From the NCBI GenBank assembly GCA_900088475.1, contig FLMG01000960.1, positions 34,551-51,949 of the forward strand: a stretch of DNA of 17,399 nucleotides, given 5' to 3'. The notes beneath the pieces were generated by a model. The model worked only from the letters and a program-made list of their open reading frames with translations, was not told the origin of the DNA and made no database searches. The DNA is from Hyphochytrium catenoides (lineage: Eukaryota > Sar > Hyphochytriomycetes > Hyphochytriales > Hyphochytriaceae). Below, piece by piece: positions 7,656 through 16,542 of this stretch. Each line of letters opens with the position of its first letter. The stretch's first letter is position 1. The position numbers were made by a program, and so were the translations under genes.

Positions 7656-10600
7656 AGTGAGAGAAAAGATGGCTCAGAGAAGGTCATCCCATGATCGCGG
7701 TGTAGTTAGGCTGCTATCTATGTGGTTGACTCCTGTCTCCTGGCTGTAAGGTTGACCAACCGGGCCCTTACGTTCTCACGGCTTCCTTGTCCCGAATGCC
7801 CTGGGTCACGGCGAATTCATCGGCTTTCCATATCCAAACACGTAAGCCACTTAAGAGGAAGAGTGTCTGTTGTCGGCTGGCCATACCGGTCATCTCTGCT
7901 GGTCACTGACGGTCTATATATCCTGACAGCGGAAGTTAGGTTTGAGTACACGTCCCTGGAGCAGTACACAGAGGATCTTGCATGTCCTGCAGGATTCACT
8001 AGCCCCGGCTGCCAGCAGCGTAAGTTCCATGTAACAGCCAACCATCTAAAGCTTGCGCTATCTCTCCTCTCCTCTTGCTACGTTCTCCCGCAGCGCCGAC
8101 AGTCTGTTCTCCTAATATTCTTCTCCATCTGTCAAATCTAGTCTCTCTTACGTTTGCTAGCTCCCGACAGTTGATAGCAAGAACTTCTTCTGATCGCTTC
8201 TTCATTGCAGGTGTCTGTCCTGAGGGTTTGTCCTGGTATTCCCCCGTCACAGCCATAGATACTTCGCATGCACGAGCCACTTGCTCCAACAGGGTCAGAC
8301 ATGGACAGCCTCAAAATCTTCTGGCTCATGTTATTGCCTTTCCCCTTGGATTCTTCGTTATTTTGAGAGATATGCTTATCGCAATCCTTGTAGCTCCCAC
8401 TCTTTTACATTCCTGGTTCTGTGTCATTGTCACTCCAGCCCTTTATGTCTGCCTGGGCCACTAAAGCTTGTTGACGAGTAGGGAAGATGCCTCGGTGACG
8501 GCACGTGCCTTTGCGACTTAGGCTTTGAAGGCATCGCCTGCAGTAGATGTAAGAAGAGGGTCGTACGAGCAGAGAGCTTATCCCTGTCTCCCACTCGCAT
8601 CTCTCCCCTCTTCTTGGGTTCAAGCGCGTTTTCTCCTATGCCGTCCGTCTCATTCGATCGAGCACCATTGATCTTTTCTAAGTTCTCTGTTGCTCGTTCC
8701 TGTCTCCGCATACGGCCTATAATTAGCGTCATGTCCGGTGGGGCGAGAAAACCATCAGATCTGCAGCGGCAGAGGCCTTTGCATCTCTATCGGCGAGGCA
8801 GGGCAGAAGATGGGCTATCCGTACAACAACTGGGACACTGACAGCGTCTATGGCTGCCTTTGTGACCCGGGTTGGCAGGGCCACGACTGCTCTGAAAGGT
8901 ACGTGCCGAAGGCGCACAATGGTTGGCAAATGGGAGAGACAGTAGCCGAGGAGTCCTTAAGAGCACGAAGGTAAAGTGCATGATAGAGAGAGGGAAGAGA
9001 CACATAAGGAACAGAAGGAGACCGACGAACCTAGACAGCAGAGGTAGAATGACCCTGATGGCCCATACTGGACTCCGTCTTCCGCGTACATTTTGTCCTC
9101 TACCGCCAAGCAGAAGCTGTCCGGATGGCATAACAAATGCGTGGAACTTCCAGGTAAGGACAAAGATAGAGTGCAAAGCATGACACTTGAGGTACATCAA
9201 CATGAAAGGGACGACGCGGCTTCACCAGAGGTCTGACAGCGAAGAGAAGGAAGAGAGATGGCCTGAGAGTGGGTGCATGTCTGCACGATTGAGGAAGAAG
9301 AGGAGACTGAGGAAGAAGAGGAGACAGAGGAAGAAGAGGAGACAGAGAGAGTAGTGAGACTGAAAGAGAGAGAGAGAGAGATTAAGACAGAGAGAGAGGG
9401 AGACTAACGAAATCGCGAAGAGCTAGCGTCCATGGATACGTTATCGCCATAAGAGCTACATAGGTTCCTATGAGATGACTGAGTCGATAGGAGAAGACGT
9501 GACAAGATGGGGAAATCGAGACGGTCGCTAACTCTCCCTTCCAGCTCACAGCTCAGCAGCAGATTACCTGCCGCTGCAAATCCCCCTGCAGCGGCTCAAT
9601 GTCTCTCTTGGTCTTGGGAACGCCGGTCACCGTTCCGCACTTTGCGACCGCTACGCTTGTGCGTGACCTCATTATGGTAGGGAACACTCTCGGCTACCGA
9701 CAATAAACTTCTTGGTAGAGCTCAGCTATATGCATCTACACCTCTCTCTTGGAACATTGTCTGGGGTGTACTTCCCTTATATTTTTTGTAGGCGGCCGTG
9801 GAGGAGATCGATGACATCTCTGTCTCGTTCCTTGAAGGAGGAGTGGACACTGCCTGTGGCTCTTCAGTGGCCCAGAACATTCTTCTTGACTTCACTCACA
9901 CGCCAGGACCAGTCCCTCTGGTCACAGCCTCAGCTGCCAAGCTCAGATCTAACGCAGCGATTCCAATAGTGCAAGCCTCTACAGCTCACGGTAGGTGCTG
10001 CTTTCCCTCCTTCCTTCATTTGCATTCATCTTGCATTGACCTTCTCTCCCCCTGAGTTTACCTATCAATCCTCCTCTGGTCCATCTCCACCCTCCAGCAA
10101 GTTCCCTAATGGTGCTTTCTACCTCGTATCAAAGTGAGAAGCGGCTCTCAAGCCCGAGCGCCTTGCTCCGGCCACGGAGTTTGTTCCCTCCCTGAGGGAA
10201 GCTGTCAATGTTCTTCAGGTTATGGGAGTGGAGACGGTGCTGGTAGGTTAGGGAAGGGAGTTTGAGATCTAATGACAAGGCCTGACTAACAGTCGGTACG
10301 TCTCCTCAGCTGGGCCAGGACTTCGAGGTGACTGCAGTGTGCCTGTGCCCGCTCTTCCGCCGTTGCCTATGCCAATAGTCTACCTCTCAGTTCCTCCACC
10401 TACACCTGCACCGTTAACTTGTCCCACGGTAAGAACCAAACAAGGCCCTCTTGGTGGCTTCTCACTATCTCCCTCATTCTATGTCTACCGCCGTTGTTGA
10501 TCGCCGATGCTAACTCTCGCCCTTTCTCGTTCATTGATCCGCCGACCATCGGGCATTAGGGGGTGGCATGGTTTGATGTGCCCTCAGGGGTGAACCAGGC

Positions 10601-12090
10601 GCATGCCTTGGCGTTATGCAGCAACAGTGGGACTTGTGATCGGTCCACAGGCCTATGTCTGTGCACTCCACCGTTCTATGGCCCTAACTGTCAATTCCTT
10701 AGCTGCCCCGACCATGGGAAATGCTCCGGTAGGTTCTCTTTCGCTCGCCGCCTCGAGCTTCTCCAGAACTCCCTTTGAAGAGCTACTTGACGGGAAGATA
10801 CTCCCCATTGTCTCCCTCCCTTCGGTCCTCCTCGCATTATGCCAGTCTGCTCGAGTGACTCTTTTGTGGACTAAGCAGTACATTGCCCCTCGTTCACGCC
10901 TTCTTCCATCCAAGCTTTAAGATCATTTCAGTTATGCCATTAACTTGGCTCTTCAGTCTCATTCATTGTTAACCTTTCTTGCTTGCAAATGAAGGCCATG
11001 GACAATGTCAGTCCCTAAGGGTGGCTGGTAGGGTGCCCACGGCCTTCGGAGAGGTGCCCAATTTTGCTTACACAGGATGGGATGCTGATAAAATCCAAGG
11101 GTGCCAGTGCAAGAGGCAGTATATGGGACTGCTGGCTGGACATTTCGTTGATTATAGAGGCCATGCCTGTCAAGAGATGAACTGCCCGTTTGGCGTTGAT
11201 CCTCTCTTGCCCCCAGTCGCCCTGGTGACGGAGATCCAGGAAGTAAGTCCTAGAAGAGAGAGAGTGAAAATGGGAGGTAGCCATTGGGACGGAAGGATTG
11301 AGTCCAAAAGGGTTGAGTGCAAGTAAGAAGAGGCACAAAGTTTTAGAGCATCGAGATCTAGGAAGGAAAGTTTGACTTAGGGAAACAGTCTAGCTGCAGG
11401 AGACGTAAGACACCATGCTCACTCCCTTATTCTGCTAAGATCTACTGCGAAGCGGACCGCGGCTACTTCTCTCTGGGTCTAGGCGGAACCGCCTCCACTA
11501 AGCGGCTGCGCTACGATATCACTGCGGCGAAGCTCCAGGAGACGCTCAAGTTGTTGATCAGGTGACGAGACCATTGCACTTCTCCAGTTTCTTCGTGCCA
11601 CAAGAAGATGATCGTTCTTGCTCCCTACATGCAGCGGGATCGCAACTAACGTAACCGCGATGCTCTCTTCCCAGCCGATGGCGAGGGCGGATGTCACCCA
11701 GCTCAATAGATATTTCCGTCTCCTATAACAATGGTCTTGCTGCTTGCAGCACAGCAGGAGTCGGTAGGATTTTTGTCCAGTGGCCTCCTCAGCCTGCTCG
11801 CTGACTCTCTGCGCCTCTCTTACTCCCCATTAGTTACCACGGTCGCCTTCAACAATGTTCATGGAGACATCCCCGCATTTCGATTCAATCAGACAGAGTT
11901 ACGCCTAGAATGGAAAGATGGTTTGATGGCAGTGACCGAGGTTGAGAAAGGAACTGCACAGCCTCAGACAGAGTGCTCAAATAGCGGCGAATGCGACCGA
12001 AAGACAGCGGTCTGTACCTGTCTGCCAGGCTTTGATCACATTAGTAAGGGGCTAGGCGAGACAGGAGAATGCGGTGCAGCTAAGTTCTAG
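5345..12090 (+). CDS. Secreted multi-domain EGF protein with Ig/filamin-like domains, 21 exons, about 989 aa
   Basis: Exons: 5345-5465, 5623-5765, 6086-6275, 6483-6699, 7046-7211, 7438-7584, 7751-7841, 7930-8019, 8211-8293, 8482-8548, 8727-8898, 9114-9153, 9545-9676, 9792-9990, 10135-10242, 10310-10428, 10560-10728, 10995-11242, 11440-11561, 11675-11763, 11834-12090. Total 2970 nt, all phases consistent. Residues about 20-38 form a hydrophobic signal-peptide core (TFFFALVLVLGDF). Residues 41-360 are Ig/filamin-like beta domains; two carry a D-N-x-G-type motif (LDNAGSIDTSFNGE, LTDDNGAP). EGF repeats lie near 411-438, 448-494, 628-665, 713-738, 743-815 and 950-985, with CSGRGLC, CLCDPGWQGHDC and CDRSTGLCLC signatures. 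Two copies of a protist module (SCPDG..., about 496-619; NCPFGVDPL...EIQE, about 811-925) sit between EGFs. No C-terminal membrane segment is seen, so secretion is inferred. Adhesion or matrix roles are typical of such proteins, but no specific function is known. The start codon and the acceptor at 10135 are the weakest points. Confidence 0.82.
6823..6900 (+). repeat. 78-base pure pyrimidine tract with (CT)n core
   Basis: An unbroken run of C and T whose first 27 bases are CT repeats. It lies inside intron 6700-7045 of the EGF gene, on the coding strand. A second tract follows in the same intron. Confidence 0.9.
6979..7030 (+). repeat. 52-base pyrimidine tract ending before a splice acceptor
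   Basis: CT repeats followed by TTTC repeats, unbroken by purine. The tract stops 15 bases before the predicted acceptor at 7045 (GGCATGTAG), so it can act as an oversized polypyrimidine tract. Confidence 0.88.
7624..7657 (+). repeat. Alternating CG followed by GA microsatellite
   Basis: About ten bases of alternating C and G run straight into a 25-base GA repeat, inside intron 7585-7750 of the EGF gene. The GA run is the opposite strand sense to the CT tracts in the neighbouring intron. Alternating CG can adopt Z-form and GA runs can form triplexes; no function is shown. Confidence 0.85.
9291..9344 (+). repeat. 18-bp minisatellite, three copies
   Basis: Three head-to-tail units of GAGGAAGAAGAGGAGAC plus one base (T in the first, A in the second and third). 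It lies in the longest intron of the EGF gene (9154-9544) within a purine-rich stretch that also has a GA run at 9364-9382. Read as codons it would give Glu-rich repeats, but no splice sites support an exon here. Confidence 0.88.
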
Positions 12091-12190
12091 CAGTGCTACC
12101 GGATGACACAGATCTGCACATGTCTCCAAAGATCTGATCACATTAGACAGCGGCTGGACGAGACAGGAGAATGTCCTTCACCAGCGAAAG
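11989..12190 (+). repeat. Tandem duplication of the last EGF segment, 102-bp offset
   Basis: The end of the last exon, from 11989 (GAATGCGACCG), is matched from 12091 (CAGTGCTACCG) onward. The best-kept part is a 16-base block around GATCTGATCACATTAG and GACGAGACAGGAGAATG. The offset, 102 bp, is exactly 34 codons. The first copy ends with the TAG stop at 12088-12090; the second begins at the very next base and stays open for 50 codons to TAA at 12241-12243. It may be a decayed extra EGF half-repeat or a readthrough extension. Confidence 0.75.
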
Positions 12191-12356
12191 CTATAAGTGA
12201 CATGGAAGAAGAAGTGCCCTCTTATCTTATTATGGGTGGATAAGTAGGTACTAGGTCTACTAGGGCAGCAGCAAACAAACCCTAATGGGAGAGAGACCCC
12301 GCTTATTTACTGCTCCCTCTCAAGCAAACGCCGGCTCAAAGTGAGTCTTTCTATCT
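12091..12356. other. Convergent 3' intergenic region
   Basis: The EGF gene (plus) and p23 gene (minus) end 266 bases apart, stop to stop. Apart from the duplicated EGF segment, it holds nothing I recognise. No canonical AATAAA signal is seen for either gene in this interval. Confidence 0.6.
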
Positions 12357-13286
12357 CTAAGATGACTCTTTCTCTCCGAGCGGAGGTCCTTCGTCAGCCT
12401 CCAGGTCTGGAAGATCTGCTCAGGAAGAAAATAAGAGGTCAAGAGAGGGAGGAAGGAAACGGAGAAAGCTGAATGAGATGTGCCACTGATTGCCTCTTAA
12501 GGATAGCCAGACTTACCATCATCATCGCTGTCTTCCTCCTGTTCCTGGCCCATGCCTCCCATACCACCCATGCCTCCCATACCACCCATGCCTCCCATAC
12601 CGCCCATGCCTCCCATACTGCTCATGAACTGAGACGGGTCCATTCCTCCGAAATCCTGAATCAAAGAAAATCAAAGAAAGAAGTATAAGCCGCGTGTATT
12701 CCTAGTTGAGCTAAGGACGGTTGCTCCTACCATTCCTCCGCCAAGAGCACTGGTGTCGAAGCCAGTATCGTCGTCTTCGTCCTCATCTACGTACTTGCTC
12801 CAGTCGACCTTAACGTTGGTCTTCTCTAGCTGCTTGTTCTCCAATAGACGAGGCCAAAACTCTTCCTCCTTGTTCTTCTTCAATATGTGGAACTGAATAT
12901 TTCTCTGGCCAACGCTCCATTTGCTTTTCTAGAAGCCACGGCACGATTACGTAGTGTTAATTGAAGCTGCTTACTCGTGCAGATGGAACTGTCATCGAGC
13001 CCTATGCCAAAGTGTACCTCGTTCTCTGGATCTACAGGCTTGAGGAACTTAAGCTCCAAATTATAGTGCTTGCCGTTGCTCGTACCACTAAATGCAGGAG
13101 GATAAGCCGACTATGGGTCAGTCTAGCCCATGAGTAAGACTAGGACTCGAAACGGTACCTGAAGTTCAGCTTCTCAGGTGTTAACGATACCTTCTCGTCC
13201 TTTACATCTGGAAGATCAATGGTAATATATAAGGAGTCTTTTCTTTGAGCCCACTTGACCGGCGCCCATAGATCGTTTCCTGCCAT
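12357..13286 (-). CDS. p23-family Hsp90 co-chaperone (CS domain), 5 exons, 197 aa
   Basis: Exons in transcript order: 13286-13159, 13087-13018, 12928-12731, 12655-12517, 12415-12357; 594 nt with all phases matching. p23 binds the ATP-bound closed form of Hsp90 in the cytosol and stabilises client complexes. The N-terminus MAGNDLWAPVKWAQRKDSLY begins the CS beta-sandwich (residues about 5-105). The p23 signature sits at 90-94 (FWPRL), then VDWSKYVDEDED, the conserved W-region followed by acid residues. The acidic tail has a Gly-Gly-Met repeat at about 146-168 and ends DLPDLEADE, matching the acidic PDLE-like end of animal p23. GGM-rich tails are known in plant p23. The junction at 13018/12928 was chosen (GAG|GTACAC) because it restores the p23 alignment in phase; the stronger-looking donor at 12974 would break the frame. 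The stop TAG is at 12359-12357. Confidence 0.92.
12535..12625 (-). repeat. 18-bp tandem repeat coding for Gly-Gly-Met
   Basis: About four to five units of an 18-bp repeat (plus-strand unit CCCATGCCTCCCATACCA with small changes) inside exon 4 of the p23 gene. Each unit encodes two Gly-Gly-Met triplets. Synonymous changes between units show that the repeat is not freshly copied throughout. Confidence 0.85.
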
Positions 13287-13295
13287 GTTGCCTAA

Positions 13296-13493
13296 CTGTA
13301 ACAAGGGTCAAGCGTGAGTTCAAGAAGCACTTGAATTAGCATCAAGAGTGAGCGCGCCTTAAGGCGGCAATGCTGTCGTGAAGCAGCAACGATATCAGGC
13401 TTGCCGGCTGGGCATGAACACTTCTTAGGAGGCACGAGGGAATAACTCTAGCCACACAAGTGCAACACATATCCCGCTGGCAATCTGCCTTAC
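13296..13493 (-). other. Possible 5'-leader intron of the p23 gene
   Basis: A donor (CCGCAG|GTAAGG, 13493) and an acceptor (TTGTTACAG, 13296) frame a 198-nt interval just before the p23 ATG. Splicing would place an upstream frame (ending SVRFPQ) in phase with LGN-Met of p23. That upstream frame has no Met after its last stop at 13578-13580, so the upstream piece is better read as leader. Confidence 0.35.
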
Positions 13494-13577
13494 CTGCGGG
13501 AACCTAACACTTCCGGGCAAAAGACTACGTTCGTTCGTGACAAACTTCAGAATGTGCTGACAGCTTTCTGGAAGGCT

Positions 13578-13717
13578 TCAGATAGACGATAACCTCTTCC
13601 AGATCTGAAGCTGCGTGTTGAGCGCTTTCCCGAGGCCTGGCCGCGAAGCTCCAAGCAGCTTCATAGCTTCGGATGCAAGGATCTCGTAGTAATACGCCAA
13701 GACATCCTCTGATTGTC
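13578..13717 (-). pseudogene. Orphan terminal exon, 46 codons, gene unknown
   Basis: A frame beginning after a good acceptor (tract CTACCTCTGTCTTCCACCTAG, ending at 13718) reads QSEDVLAYYYEILASEAMKL and continues to WKRLSSI and TGA at 13578-13580. It looks helical and protein-like but matches no family I know. Its upstream exons are missing: immediately beyond is the inverted copy of the transposon end, so the element may have cut it off from the rest of its gene. The frame is open to 13751 without splicing. It could also be chance. Confidence 0.25.
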
Positions 13718-13870
13718 CTAGGTGGAAGACAGAGGTAGCGTCGTAGTAGTATCAGAACGAGGTATTTCTGGAATCTCCCCATAAGCTCTGATAATCAGAC
13801 TAAGATTCTTGCAGATCGAGAGATGCAGGAACTGTTTCCGGTTAAATGTGGTTGTACGTCGTAGGGTTAT

Positions 13871-14119
13871 GAACGCCTTCTCCAAGAGTCGTGACAGGAG
13901 GCTCCAGCCAGAGCGGAGCCAAGGCGAAGGCGAAGGCGAAGGCGAAGGCCCCAGCCATAGAGGAACCAAGAAAGGGAAGGCCTAAAGCTGCGCTAGCAAA
14001 GGCCGGATCATCTCCATCTTCTGATATACTCTACGTAACGCCAAGAGTACTTCGGCGCAGCTCTAGAGAGAAGACTGTCTAACCCACGTTATTCAGTTCT
14101 CATCAATAAAGGCTAATAG
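13871..14119 (+). repeat. Left arm of a large inverted repeat (detached 3' end of the piggyBac-like gene)
   Basis: These 249 bases match the reverse complement of 14163-14398 at roughly 97 percent by eye. The differences I saw are about six substitutions, two extra GAAGGC units and one extra base. Read on the plus strand, the arm carries the C-terminus of the transposase in an open frame (GGSSQSGAKAKAK ... SSREKTV, stop TAA at 14080-14082) and then AATAAA at 14105-14110. No upstream transposase coding is attached: homology stops abruptly at 13871. Confidence 0.92.
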
Positions 14120-14162
14120 GGGCCTCGAGTCGTGCAATCATTGTTTATATATCAGTGAAGCT
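14120..14162. other. 43-bp spacer between inverted arms
   Basis: A unique, partly AT-rich sequence (includes TTGTTTATATATCAG) separates the two arms. With 236-249-bp arms it would be the loop of a long hairpin. It may hold the original junction between two oppositely oriented element ends. Confidence 0.7.
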
Positions 14163-14398
14163 CTATTAGCCTTTATTGATGAGAACTTAATAACGTGGGT
14201 TAGACAGTCTTCCCTCTAGAGCTGCGCCGAAGTACTCTTGGCGTTACGTAGAGTATATCAGAAGATGGAGATGATCCGGCCTTGCTAGCGCAGCTTTAGG
14301 CCTTCCCTTTCTTGGTTTCTCTATGGCTGGGGGCTTCGCCTTCGCCTTGGCTCCGCTCTGGCTGGAGCCTCCTGCCACGACTCTTGGAGAAGGCGTTC
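14163..14398 (-). repeat. Right arm of the inverted repeat (3' end attached to the transposase)
   Basis: This arm contains the transposase C-terminal coding sequence on the minus strand. Relative to the left arm it lacks one A in an AAAGG/AAGG run near 14285, which shifts the frame so that the protein ends early at 14244. The original stop would be at 14202-14200. Confidence 0.92.
14172..14177 (-). terminator. AATAAA polyadenylation signal of the transposase
   Basis: AATAAA on the minus strand lies 23 bases after the original stop codon position (14200). The same signal is mirrored on the plus strand in the left arm at 14105-14110. Confidence 0.6.
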
Positions 14399-15634
14399 GT
14401 GCAGCGGCAGGGGTGGGAGAGACTTTGCTTATGGGCCTTGGTTCAGAGAAGTTCGGGTCCTTCGACTTCGCCTTCATATAGGCTCTGTTGCCATTGAAGT
14501 CATCATGAAATCTCGCAAAGCAATCCTTCCCATCCGTCCATCTCTGCTTATCGCAGAGACCAACCCTGCAAACACTGCATTCGTAAGTGGTCTTCGCACT
14601 GTGGCCCAGTATTGCGTAGCAAACTGCGCAATGCCTCCTCCTAGTGTCACCGGACTTGGTAGTACCATCAATCTTGACCATCGATGTGACCATCGAACGC
14701 TTGGAGACGGGCAGGGCTTTGAAAGCGATAGGAAGGTCTCTCTCTGCTTTCGCCAAGGTAATCCTCGGCACAATTCAACACGAGGCTTGCAAGCTTCTGG
14801 GTAAAGAGCCCATGACCCATATGTTTAGGGTGCTTTTGGGAATGCCAAACGCCATAAGATGTAAGCATTTACAATCGTCATATCTAGTAGACCAAGGAAG
14901 ACCTGCAGATACCTTAGAGAAGGACATTAAAAAATTTGGTGACGAGTCAGTCACTTCTTAACCCACAGGCATCATAGACCGTATCACTTACCACCTTCTG
15001 AATGTAAACGACCTTTGGACGAGGTATCTTGCTAGCCGAAGTTGGTCATGTATGTCGACTCCGCCAATTCCTTCGTGATAGGCTCTGATATTCTCAGTAG
15101 CGGTGATGTTCTTCTTCTCCTTTCCATCATCCCTTCGCATCACCACAGTTGACTTGTTCGACAAGCCCGTAGAGATAAGATGGACGGGTTTGTTATCCCA
15201 CCAGGCCACAGCAGAGAGCTCGTCGATTGTCTTCGTCGACCGTGCTCTGATAAAGGAGCCCCATTGTTGTGTCTTCGAGGTCTTCATAATAAGCGCTGGA
15301 CGGAAAGCCAAGTCTATTTGTCATGATGGTACCGACCGCATAGAACCCCATGGACGACAAGAGCTGGATGAAGAGTATGATGACTGACGTATAAAATCGA
15401 TGACAAGCGACATTAATTGTTGTCCTCTTCCCATCATACAATATCTAGATCGGTTACCTATTTGCATATGACGATCCTCTTCAGCTCACTGTTCGGATTG
15501 ACGAGGTATGCGAGGTTTCTCACAACGGCAGCAGGACCAGTCTTTGTGTCATCTTTTTCACCATTAGCAAAGGAGGCCTTCCGTCCTGTGTAGATCTCGA
15601 AATTGGGACAGTATGCTGTCACTGCACAGCAGAC

Positions 15635-15696
15635 CTGGAGAGAAATGGCGGATGAGTTAGCATATAACAATGCCGCTAAGGTCCAGAGCGTAGTAC
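15635..15696 (-). other. Short intron in the transposase remnant
   Basis: The donor ATG|GTACTA and acceptor TCTCCAG|GTC lie in phase 0. Removing it joins NKLFM to VCCAVTAY, as expected after the KPHKWG block in the family. At 62 nt it is the shortest intron inferred in this window. Confidence 0.6.
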
Positions 15697-16379
15697 CATA
15701 AACAACTTATTAGCCCCTCACTTGTGCGGCTTCATAGGGTTGTTGTACTGTCGCAGCGGATTAGATCTAGACGAGTTCGGCAGAGTTCCTTCGTCAAAAG
15801 AGAGTCGACAGCCTAGTTCGATTCCCTCTCTGAAGGTATGACGGATTGTGTCAACAACTGGCCTTAACTTCCACAGGGGATCTGTCTTGGCTTCTGGGGC
15901 GTTGTTATCCGAGAAATGTAAATACTTATTACAGATCTCAAAGAATCTGAGTAATGAAGAATTAATAATAAGAAGCCAGTCTCGTTCCAACAAGCAGCTG
16001 TTGATGTACTCCGAACCTGTCTCTAGTCATGTAGGCACCGAAGGTACCTGCAGGAATGGCATTCATCACGCACCTTCTCCACCGTCCAATGGAGCTTCAA
16101 GCCTCTTTTGTTGGGGCAAAGAGCACGAGATATGCATAACCCGAAGAATATCATCAACTCCTTGGGAGTCACCGCCTTGAACCTCCTTGGGATACCTTCC
16201 TTCTCGCCATACCGATTGGTCTCCTTCACGACGCCTTTCCAGAAAACCAGAAGCTGAGGGGTAGGAAGAACATGAGCAAGCAGCCGCAAAGGATCTGAGA
16301 TAGCCTCAGCAGCTCTTAGAGCACACTTCGAACAAAAGACAATGGTGTGCTCTATAATGAGCTCCTTTGAGAGACCCTT

Positions 16380-16487
16380 GATGACAAAGGTGGTTCGATT
16401 ATCATCAGAATGCAGTTGACCATCGTCCAACGTGATGACAAAGGTGGTTCGATTGTCATCAGAATGCAGTTGACCATCGTCCAACGT
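16380..16487 (-). repeat. 54-bp tandem duplication in the transposase N-terminal part
   Basis: Two adjoining 54-bp copies, 16380-16433 and 16434-16487, differ at a single base (A/G near 16401/16455). The unit is 18 codons and reads DDGQLHSDDNRTTFVI in the main frame, so the duplication keeps the frame. The near identity means it is recent. Confidence 0.95.
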
Positions 16488-16488
16488 G

Positions 16489-16542
16489 ATTCATCATTAG
16501 CAGGGAAGTCCTCCCATAATTCATCATTAGCAGGGAAGTCCT
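16489..16542 (-). repeat. 30-bp tandem duplication next to the 54-bp repeat
   Basis: ATTCATCATTAGCAGGGAAG with flanking bases occurs at 16489-16512 and 16519-16542, a 30-bp period (10 codons), coding DFPANDE twice. It directly abuts the 54-bp duplication, so two separate in-frame duplications sit side by side. Confidence 0.93.

Noticed and set aside
9049-9113. Extended exon reading MTLMAHTGLRLPRTF before SCPDG in the EGF gene
   Set aside because: It is possible in phase, but the CAG acceptor at 9113 with its pyrimidine tract gives the expected DCSER-SCPDG joint without the odd insert.
9291-9344. CRISPR-like array from the 18-bp repeats
   Set aside because: The units are contiguous with no spacers and lie in a eukaryotic intron; it is a minisatellite.
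12535-12625. CRISPR or regulatory repeat
   Set aside because: It is coding sequence for the Gly-Gly-Met tail of p23.
12974-12975. GTAAGC donor after ACG A in the p23 gene
   Set aside because: It looks strong, but the phase does not fit the following exon; GAG|GTACAC at 13018 restores the p23 family alignment.
14312-14497. Plus-strand frames over the transposon 3' part
   Set aside because: They are the complementary strand of the zinc-binding C-terminal coding sequence of the transposase.
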